Program-made: the position numbers and the translations under genes
Shown here: in pieces, positions 1-5,492 of the stretch
Position numbering within the stretch: the stretch's first letter is position 1
How the letters are laid out: each line of letters starts with the position of its first letter
The notes under the pieces: model-generated
What the model saw: the letters and a program-made list of their open reading frames with translations, nothing else
Told to the model about the DNA's origin: nothing
Database searches by the model: none
Assembly: GCA_020724685.1 (NCBI GenBank)
Contig: DYGP01000047.1
Span: 1 to 5,492, forward strand
Direction of reading: 5' to 3'
Source of the DNA: Candidatus Paceibacter sp.
GTDB lineage: Bacteria; Patescibacteriota; Minisyncoccia; UBA6257; GWB1-50-10
DNA length: 5,492 bases

Positions 1-108
1 ACAAAACGTCGGCGGAGGCACGTTAATCTTTTTGTAAAACTGAAAGTCTTCGGGTTCGATGGTGAACTCCTTCTTACAATTCTGACATGTTTTTTGTTCT
101 CTATTCAT
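1..108 (-). CDS. Cys-rich zinc-ribbon family protein, second tandem copy (partial, C-terminus outside window)
   Basis: Only the first 36 codons are present; the frame is open to the window edge. The residues start MNREQKTCQNCKKEF and run through an 'IEPEDF.FYKKI.VPPPTFC' signature. From the first Cys on, 22 of 29 residues match the N-terminus of the complete gene just upstream (149-1876), so this is a tandem paralogue. It has the first C-x2-C knuckle (residues 8 and 11) and the first Cys of the second knuckle (residue 36, at the window edge). I chose the ATG at 106-108 because it aligns with the start of the upstream paralogue. An in-frame ATG at 118-120 would add four residues but lies inside the 3' arm of a 32-bp palindrome. 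Neither start has a visible Shine-Dalgarno sequence. The function is unknown; zinc or other metal binding is inferred from the Cys pattern. Confidence 0.8.
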   Translation of the reverse strand, partial: MNREQKTCQNCKKEFTIEPEDFQFYKKINVPPPTFC

Positions 109-116
109 GTGTGTTT

Positions 117-148
117 TCATTCTACGATTCGCGCGAATCGTAGAATGA
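117..148. repeat. Perfect 32-bp palindrome filling the gap between the two Cys-rich genes
   Basis: Positions 117-132 are the exact reverse complement of 133-148, centred on CGCG. The half-site reads TCATTCTACGATTCGC. Symmetry ends at 116/149. It begins directly after the TAA stop of the upstream gene (149-151) and ends 8 nt before the preferred ATG of the downstream one (106-108). As RNA it could form a stem of about 14 bp with a CGCG loop. In the transcribed (minus) direction the hairpin is followed by AAACACAC rather than a U-tract, so it is not a classical intrinsic terminator. It could be an attenuating or mRNA-stabilising hairpin, a dimeric regulator's site, or a dispersed intergenic palindromic repeat; the sequence alone does not decide. 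Confidence 0.9.
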
Positions 149-1876
149 TTAGACAACCTCTTTCTGGTAGCAGGATTCGCAGTACACGACCTCAGGCCGG
201 TCGGGAGCATATGATGTTTCGAATTCGTTTGTACAACCTTCTTTCATGCAAGTGCGGTGCCAGAGTTTGAGGGGGTTTCTCTGGGAGAGACGCTCGTAGT
301 GGCGGCAGTTGGGACAGAGTCTGGGGAGGGGGAGGTTCATGCGTTTGTAGAAGGAGAGCTCCTCGGGGATGATGCGGAAGGCGAACGAACATCCGGACAA
401 CTTCGGATCGAACGGCTGGGCGCATTGAATGATTTCCTGCGTAATGGATTCGTTGACGCTATTAACATCATCGGGAATTTCTCCGTTTGTCATGGTAACC
501 TGATAGTCTTTCTCATCCGGATCTCTCCATCTGTATCCTTTTTTAAGCGCTTCTTCCTTCGTGAGAGGAAAATATTCCTGCGCAAGCGTCTCATTATATC
601 CGAATGGGCTCAATTCTGGAGGAAAAAATTCTCCATATTTATAGACTCTCCCCCGCTCATCGACGTACGGCATCTCATTCATGTGGGCGATGATTTTCGG
701 GACAAGCTCCTCATACTCCTCTTTTGTGTACTGTTTATTGAGAATGCAATATCGCTTACTTGTGAGTCCCACACACCCAAAAAGATATGAACACCCGGAA
801 ATACATGCTTGCGCATACTGGCAATATGATGCATCACCCGAACCAAGAATAAATTTCGATCCGTGTCCTGCTCCCGCCCCCTGCCCTTCATATGTAAGCG
901 TGGGTTTTCCGGCAACAGTGATGTCGTAGTTATCAGAACCTCCTTTATCCAATATTTGCCATACATATTTCGAATCGGCATTTTCCGATATTTCGAACGA
1001 GTAATGACAATTATGAGACGACTCGATCCTGTCCCCCGTCACGTTCTCCGAATGAGAAATGTCGGCAAAACGATGTATCGCTTTCTCCAATTTTTTTTGA
1101 AAAATCTTTCGGAATTCTGATGTTCCTGCGTAAGAACCAATATTCAACCGAGTAATTTCCTCTGCATATTCTTCCTTACTGTATTGTGTATTCAGAATGC
1201 AGTATTGCTTGTTTCGAAGATTCCAGCATCCAAAACAATTGGAGCAGTTCTTGCAATCATAGAGGAAACCCGAGTCACTGCAATTTGTAGCTTTCTCACT
1301 AAAAATGGTTTTAAAACATCCAAGACAATCCACGCACTGATAACAATTTTCATTGTTGCGCGATGCAAAGAGATCCATTGAATCACGACAATGATTGATT
1401 CCTTCCGAATAACTGCAATTTTCGTTGTAGGTGGAAGAAAAGACCAAATAACAGTTCTTTGAATTCATAGTCATATTCACATACTCACTCTCCACCGCAT
1501 TCAAGTTTGAAAGATTTGGAAGCGGCGTCTCGCTGAATAGACGCGCAAACTGAACAAAAAACGGAACTGAAAAATCATATTCTCTCCCTTGATCGAGAGG
1601 GTCGTGTTTTTGAGACCACCAATATGATTGATCGTAGACCACAAGATTCTTTTCTGGAGCATATACCGAAAGAATTGATTCGGTATGTTCGGGAGCATTG
1701 CATGCACGTTTGTAGAGATTCCTCCCGTTTCGCCACACCATTCTTCGTATCATCCTGCACTCCGGACACCACGTCGGCGCGGGGACGTCTATCTTTTTGT
1801 AGAAATCGAAGTCTTCGGGTTCGATGATGAAATCGGTTTTACAATTCTGGCAAATTCTTTTTTCTGATGTATTCAT
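149..1876 (-). CDS. Cysteine-rich protein with duplicated zinc-ribbon-like ends (Patescibacteria-type, function unknown)
   Basis: Complete 575-residue protein with 32 Cys, no signal peptide and no membrane segment, so probably cytoplasmic. Layout: an N-terminal ribbon-like module (residues 9-87: C9/C12, C37/C40, C59); a Cys-studded centre (142-226) with two C-x2-C-x2-C-x2-C runs (178-187 and 208-217); a charged, possibly helical linker (about 250-270); a Gly-rich stretch (331-340); a second Cys patch (352-377); and a C-terminal module (485-575: C521/C524, C543/C548, C566/C569). The end modules are homologous to each other, and the segment 215-239 recurs at 366-390. From memory the whole design is common in Candidate Phyla Radiation genomes, where it has no assigned role. 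Metal binding is inferred. The ATG lies 12 nt after the pump gene's TAG with no clear ribosome binding site, suggesting co-transcription. A second copy follows at 1-108. Confidence 0.9.
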   Translation of the reverse strand: MNTSEKRICQNCKTDFIIEPEDFDFYKKIDVPAPTWCPECRMIRRMVWRNGRNLYKRACNAPEHTESILSVYAPEKNLVVYDQSYWWSQKHDPLDQGREYDFSVPFFVQFARLFSETPLPNLSNLNAVESEYVNMTMNSKNCYLVFSSTYNENCSYSEGINHCRDSMDLFASRNNENCYQCVDCLGCFKTIFSEKATNCSDSGFLYDCKNCSNCFGCWNLRNKQYCILNTQYSKEEYAEEITRLNIGSYAGTSEFRKIFQKKLEKAIHRFADISHSENVTGDRIESSHNCHYSFEISENADSKYVWQILDKGGSDNYDITVAGKPTLTYEGQGAGAGHGSKFILGSGDASYCQYAQACISGCSYLFGCVGLTSKRYCILNKQYTKEEYEELVPKIIAHMNEMPYVDERGRVYKYGEFFPPELSPFGYNETLAQEYFPLTKEEALKKGYRWRDPDEKDYQVTMTNGEIPDDVNSVNESITQEIIQCAQPFDPKLSGCSFAFRIIPEELSFYKRMNLPLPRLCPNCRHYERLSQRNPLKLWHRTCMKEGCTNEFETSYAPDRPEVVYCESCYQKEVV

Positions 1877-1888
1877 ACTTGATACTAA
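1877..1888 (-). other. 12-nt spacer between the ATPase stop and the Cys-rich gene start
   Basis: The minus-strand spacer reads TTAGTATCAAGT between TAG and ATG. It holds no Shine-Dalgarno match and no terminator hairpin, consistent with read-through transcription from the pump gene. Leader-poor or non-Shine-Dalgarno initiation is the simplest explanation for the start. Confidence 0.6.
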
Positions 1889-4573
1889 CTACTTTCTACT
1901 AGATGACCTTCTTATAATCGCTTTCCGTGCTTCTTCTACAATGATAACACTTGTGCTAACAAGCAACACCACGCCCCAGTCCCGGAGAGAAAGCGCCGTC
2001 GTCCTGAGTATTTTCTGGAAAAACGGATGATATACCGCGAGAAATTGGCATCCGATGGATAAGAATAAAGCGAGGAAAAGATATGGATTTGAGAATGGGC
2101 GCGAGAAAAAAATCGACTTCTCCTCAGTGCGACAATTCCACGCATTGAACCATTGGAATACGGCGAGTGTGGTAAATGTAACGGTCATGCCTCGGACAAG
2201 ATCCATCTCGAAATACTTCCCAAAAAGAAAAAGTGTTCCTGCAATCATCGGAACTGCCATAATGGTGCTCCGCACAAACATTGATCCTGTGAATATATTT
2301 TTTGATCGTACAAATGCACGGGAAAGCAATCCCTTCTCTTTCGGTTCCATTGCAAGCGATACCGTGAAAAATCCATCCGTCACGAGATTAAGCCAGATAA
2401 TCTGGGTTGGGAGGATAGGGAGAGGAAATCCAATCGCGAGCGCGCCCAAGATGACAAGCAGTTCGGCAAGATTCGTCGAGAAAAGATAAAGAATAACCCG
2501 CTGTACCGTCTTGAAAATACTCCTCCCTTCTTCGACGGCCGAAACGATCGTTCCGATGTTGTCATCGAGAATTATGATGTCCGATGCTTCTTTCGCAACC
2601 TCCGTCCCTGTCCTTCCCATCGATACACCGAGATCCGCCGCAACAAGCGACGGCGCATCATTCACTCCGTCTCCCGTCATCGCCACTATCTCTCCGATGT
2701 CCCGGTAGGCCTGGATGATCGAGAGTTTGTGTTCCGGAGTCACGCGCGCAAAGACGCTCGTGCGGGGAAGTTTCTCCCTCAATTCCTCATTACTCATCGT
2801 TCTTAAATCTTCTCCGACAAGCACCTCGTCCCCTTCTTTGTATATTCCCGCAGACTTTGCGATGGCGACGGCGGTAAGTTTATGATCCCCGGTAATCATC
2901 ACCACCCGAATACCCGCGCGAAGAACATGATTCACGGACTCGCGGACGTTTTCTCTCAACGAATCCTCGATTCCGTAAAGCGCGACAAACGAGAAATTAT
3001 TGATATTCTTCACACTCTTCTCCTTCCTCCCGTTTGGAATCTCGTACGTCGCGGCCACAAGCATTCGCATTCCGTCGGACGACATACTCATCATGGCTTC
3101 TTCTATTTTTTCCGTTTCTTTCCCGGTGAGCGGCTCATACGCTTCGTTTTTTCTTATTTTTTTGCATAACGGAAGCACTGTTTCCGGAGCCCCGATGACC
3201 GTCACAAATTGGGATCCGTCTTTCCGTTCCCTGAACACGGCGTGATATTTCGTTTCGTGATCAAAAGGAATATCAATAAAAACAGCGTCTTCGTCGTCGA
3301 TAAGTTTTTTCGGAAAACCGAATTTCTCTCCCAACACTGCAAGCGCAACCTCAGTCGGATCCCCAAACGTCTTCCATGTCTGGGACGAATCCGAAAAAAC
3401 GGCGTGCGCTTCGATTCCCGACGCAGCTGTTCTTGCGGCAAAAAGAAATTCTCGCATCTCTTTCCCGGTCGGGTCTTTCCCTTCCGCAAGAACATCTCCT
3501 TTCGGTTCGTATCCGACACCCGAGACGTCAAAGAAAATTCCCCCGGCAAAAATGCGTTTCACGACCATTTCATTCCTCGTAATCGTTCCCGTTTTGTCCA
3601 CCGCAATGACACGCGCCTGCCCTAGCGCTTCTATTGCCTGGAGCCTTTTCACGAGGGCATTTCGTTTCGCCATTCGCCACACACCGCGCGCGAGAACGAT
3701 GGTGAGCATCGCGGGGAGTCCTTCCGGCACGATCGAAACCGCGAGAGAGACAATCATAATAAACATCTCCTCAAGAGGTTCCCCGAGAAAAACGCCGAAT
3801 CCGAAAAGAAACAGAAGTGCGACAAGAATCCCCACGACAAGCATCTTCGAAAAATTTCTGATGTCTTTCTTAAGGGGAATTTCGGTGTCGATGGCCGCGA
3901 TCGCCGAACTTATCCTCCCCAACTCCGTATCAAGTCCGGTTTCGACGGCGATCGCGCGGCACGTGCCGCTCACGACGCTCGTTCCCTTAAACACCATATT
4001 CTTCCGATCGGAAGGAGAAGCGTTTTTTTCGCCCATCATCACGCTCGATTTTTCGACCGCACCCGATTCACCCGTAAGCGCGGACTCATTAACTTTGAAA
4101 CGCACCGATTCCATAATGCGCGCATCGGCGGGAACTTTGTCGCCTTCCCGGAGGACAAGGACGTCACCCGGAACAATTTCCCTGTCGGGAACGAGCGTTT
4201 CCTCTCCGTCCCGGACCACTGCGGCCTCCGTTTCAATGAAACGCCTCAACGCCTGAAGGGTCTTTTCCGCGCGTCCCTCCTGAACCGTACCAATGAAGGA
4301 GTTGATAAGGATGACTCCGAAAATGACGGCGGCATCAACATATTCACCCACCCAAAACACGATTGCGCACGCAACAAAAAGGATGTAGACGAGCGGACTT
4401 CTAAACTGATCGAGAAATATAAAAAAAAGATTCCGCGATTTTCCTTCGGGAATCACGTTTTCCCCATATACCGACCGTCTTGCCGGAACGTCTTCGGATC
4501 GGAGTCCCTTCTCCGCATCCGATCGAAGCGATTCCACAATGTCTTCAACGGTCCGAATGTGCCAATTACTCAT
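1889..4573 (-). CDS. P-type cation-transporting ATPase, P2 (Ca2+-ATPase-like) type
   Basis: ATP-driven membrane cation pump. Residues are numbered from a GTG at 4576, one codon before the preferred ATG (895 residues by that count, normal for the family). In order: N-terminal cation-ATPase domain (about 3-58); M1-M2 (about 60-98); actuator domain with TGES (168-171); M3-M4 (about 243-292) with PEGLP (284-288); phosphorylation motif DKTGT (D327); nucleotide domain (FGDPTEVAL 404-412, F438, K443, IGAPE 461-465); TGD (562-564); TGDGVNDAP (634-642); and six C-terminal helices (about 694-882). Ion-site residues match SERCA at E285, N702, E705, N730, T733 and D734, while Q808 stands where SERCA has E908. 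This favours Ca2+ transport, but Na+ or another cation is possible. IGAPE replaces the usual KGAPE. The ATG at 4573 overlaps the upstream stop (TGATG), implying coupled translation. Confidence 0.95.
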   Translation of the reverse strand: MSNWHIRTVEDIVESLRSDAEKGLRSEDVPARRSVYGENVIPEGKSRNLFFIFLDQFRSPLVYILFVACAIVFWVGEYVDAAVIFGVILINSFIGTVQEGRAEKTLQALRRFIETEAAVVRDGEETLVPDREIVPGDVLVLREGDKVPADARIMESVRFKVNESALTGESGAVEKSSVMMGEKNASPSDRKNMVFKGTSVVSGTCRAIAVETGLDTELGRISSAIAAIDTEIPLKKDIRNFSKMLVVGILVALLFLFGFGVFLGEPLEEMFIMIVSLAVSIVPEGLPAMLTIVLARGVWRMAKRNALVKRLQAIEALGQARVIAVDKTGTITRNEMVVKRIFAGGIFFDVSGVGYEPKGDVLAEGKDPTGKEMREFLFAARTAASGIEAHAVFSDSSQTWKTFGDPTEVALAVLGEKFGFPKKLIDDEDAVFIDIPFDHETKYHAVFRERKDGSQFVTVIGAPETVLPLCKKIRKNEAYEPLTGKETEKIEEAMMSMSSDGMRMLVAATYEIPNGRKEKSVKNINNFSFVALYGIEDSLRENVRESVNHVLRAGIRVVMITGDHKLTAVAIAKSAGIYKEGDEVLVGEDLRTMSNEELREKLPRTSVFARVTPEHKLSIIQAYRDIGEIVAMTGDGVNDAPSLVAADLGVSMGRTGTEVAKEASDIIILDDNIGTIVSAVEEGRSIFKTVQRVILYLFSTNLAELLVILGALAIGFPLPILPTQIIWLNLVTDGFFTVSLAMEPKEKGLLSRAFVRSKNIFTGSMFVRSTIMAVPMIAGTLFLFGKYFEMDLVRGMTVTFTTLAVFQWFNAWNCRTEEKSIFFSRPFSNPYLFLALFLSIGCQFLAVYHPFFQKILRTTALSLRDWGVVLLVSTSVIIVEEARKAIIRRSSSRK

Positions 4574-5492
4574 CACTCCTTCGATTTATCCTGGGAAATC
4601 GATTCGTATATATTGAACAGCGCGAAAAGCAAACTCAGAACGACGGGACCGAGAAGGAACCCGATAGGACCGAAAAACTGGAGTCCGCCGAGCACGCTCA
4701 AGAAAATAAGAAAGGGATGGATCTTCACCTCACGCTCCACAAGCATCGGACGGAGCACGTTGTCGATTTGCGAAACAAAAATCGCGCCCCAGAGAAACAT
4801 TCCAATGGCAAAAACAGGTTCTCCGACGATGGCGAGATACAGCGTAGCGGGGACAACGACAAGCATTGTTCCGACAAGAGGGATAAGCGCGGCGATAATC
4901 GTCACAAGAGCCCACAATGCAAAACTCGGAATACCGAATATCCAAAATCCTATTCCGGCAACGATACCCTGCAGAATCGACACCATAAGCGTTCCTTTTA
5001 CAACGGAGCGTGTCGTCTGGGAAAGAGTCTGCACGATCTGTTTGTCATATCGGTCTTCAAGAGGACTGTACGCATATATCGCTTCCTTGAATTTGTCTCC
5101 GTCCTTCAGGAAGAAAAAGAGCGCAAGGAAACTGATGAATATCCCGGTTAAGACCTGTGTCACGCCGGAAAAAAGCGGCCCGATACTTCTCACGACCCAC
5201 TCGGAAAACTGACCGACATACGAAGAAAGATCGAATGACCACGCCGGAAAAACGCTCTCAAGCGCGCTTTCAACGAGATACACCGCTTTGTTGGTTCCGT
5301 CCTTTGCGAGAACCGCATTAAGATCCTGCCCCTGCGAAAATACCTGCGCGCCGAAGAATCCAAGCGGAACGAGGATAATAAGAAACGCGAGAACCGTCGT
5401 CACAAACGCGGAAACACTTTTTCTGTTCCGGAAAATTTTCAGAACTCTCCGTTCAAGAGGCTCGAGAACAATAGCGATCGCGGCGGCGAATA
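4573..5492 (-). CDS. AI-2E family (PerM/TqsA-type) membrane permease, 5'-truncated by the window edge
   Basis: The frame is open to the window edge, leaving 305 codons plus a TGA stop. A GTG at 5403 could be read as a start, but the 29 codons upstream encode 'AIVLEPLERRVLK..RN', the family's usual segment before its next membrane helix, so the gene begins outside the window. Visible parts: a helix at about 5340-5395, a soluble stretch, then 'FFFLKDGDKF' near 5090-5120, 'KGTLM...QGIVAGIGFW' near 4945-4990, 'IPLVGT' (4867-4884), 'SQIDNVLRPMLVEREVKIHP' (4744-4773), and a final Gly/Leu-rich hairpin. These are the hallmark motifs of the AI-2E transporter family (PF01594). Members export autoinducer-2 (TqsA) or act as Na+/H+ antiporters, and most are uncharacterised, so the substrate cannot be assigned. 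The stop codon overlaps the ATPase start by one base. Confidence 0.92.
   Translation of the reverse strand, partial: FAAAIAIVLEPLERRVLKIFRNRKSVSAFVTTVLAFLIILVPLGFFGAQVFSQGQDLNAVLAKDGTNKAVYLVESALESVFPAWSFDLSSYVGQFSEWVVRSIGPLFSGVTQVLTGIFISFLALFFFLKDGDKFKEAIYAYSPLEDRYDKQIVQTLSQTTRSVVKGTLMVSILQGIVAGIGFWIFGIPSFALWALVTIIAALIPLVGTMLVVVPATLYLAIVGEPVFAIGMFLWGAIFVSQIDNVLRPMLVEREVKIHPFLIFLSVLGGLQFFGPIGFLLGPVVLSLLFALFNIYESISQDKSKE
4576..4581 (-). promoter_or_regulatory. Shine-Dalgarno AAGGAG for the P-type ATPase, unusually close to its start
   Basis: On the minus strand AAGGAG lies inside the last codons of the permease gene and ends only 2 nt before the ATG at 4573; its last G is also the first base of the alternative GTG start. 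The usual gap is about 5-9 nt. With the TGATG stop/start overlap, this suggests that ribosomes finishing the permease restart here rather than load de novo. No better start lies just downstream. Confidence 0.55.

Noticed and set aside
118..120. ATG at 118-120 as the start of the second Cys-rich gene
   Set aside because: It sits inside the palindrome arm, adds residues absent from the paralogue and has no ribosome binding site; the ATG at 106-108 aligns with the paralogue's start.
117..148. Rho-independent terminator between the two Cys-rich genes
   Set aside because: The stem is strong, but in the transcribed direction it is followed by AAACACAC with no U-tract; the T-run lies on the wrong side and plus-strand transcription has no gene to end.
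257..790. Plus-strand open frame of 177 codons opposite the Cys-rich gene
   Set aside because: Antisense to a well-conserved C-terminal module with intact Cys motifs; no domain in the translation and no supporting start signal.
1911..1945. Possible internal promoter (TATAAG with an upstream TTGTAG on the minus strand) before the Cys-rich gene
   Set aside because: The spacing is about 19 nt, both hexamers are imperfect, and the site lies inside the ATPase coding end; such matches are expected by chance.
3552..4256. Long plus-strand open frame (234 codons) opposite the ATPase
   Set aside because: It lies wholly antisense to the actuator/DKTGT-coding part of the pump; its Ser/Thr/Arg-rich translation has no recognisable domain and looks like a reverse-frame shadow.
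4480..5212. Two overlapping plus-strand open frames (223 and 217 codons) opposite the permease
   Set aside because: They overlap each other and are antisense to a clearly recognised AI-2E family gene; the translations are low-complexity, rich in charged or Ser/Thr residues, with no motif.
5401..5403. GTG at 5403 as the true start of the permease
   Set aside because: The frame stays open upstream to the window edge and encodes a family-typical segment before the next helix, so the GTG is an internal Val codon.

Overview
The window looks like part of a Candidate Phyla Radiation (Patescibacteria, Parcubacteria-like) genome. The main reason is the cysteine-rich protein at 149-1876. Its architecture (terminal zinc-ribbon-like modules around a Cys-studded centre, with 'EPEDF.FYKK', 'YCILN.QY.KEEY' and 'LSPFGYNET.AQEY' signatures) I recognise from memory as a recurrent uncharacterised family in such genomes. 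No search was possible, so the phylum is an inference. Composition is moderate in GC and gene packing is very tight.

Everything real in the window lies on the minus strand, so transcription runs from high to low coordinates. In that order: (1) an AI-2E/PerM-family membrane permease, cut at its 5' end by the window edge (4573-5492); (2) a complete P-type (P2, Ca2+-ATPase-like) cation pump of about 895 residues (1889-4573), whose ATG overlaps the permease stop codon in a TGATG junction; (3) after 12 nt, a complete 575-residue cysteine-rich protein (149-1876); (4) after a 40-nt gap filled almost entirely by a perfect 32-bp palindrome, the first 36 codons of a second member of the same cysteine-rich family (1-108), running off the window.

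The tight spacing suggests that genes 1 to 3 are co-transcribed. The palindrome before gene 4 is the one place where expression could be reset or attenuated. The first two genes are membrane transport functions. The two cysteine-rich genes are tandem paralogues of unknown role that probably bind metal. A functional tie between the pump and the Cys-rich proteins is only suggested by adjacency. No tRNA, rRNA, CRISPR array, insertion sequence or credible plus-strand gene was found, and no gene-free stretch exceeds 40 nt.

The points most worth following up are the Cys-rich protein's internal architecture (duplicated terminal ribbons that have each lost different Cys ligands, and two C-x2-C-x2-C-x2-C ladders), the intergenic palindrome, and an Ile in place of the family's nucleotide-site Lys (KGAPE) in the pump.
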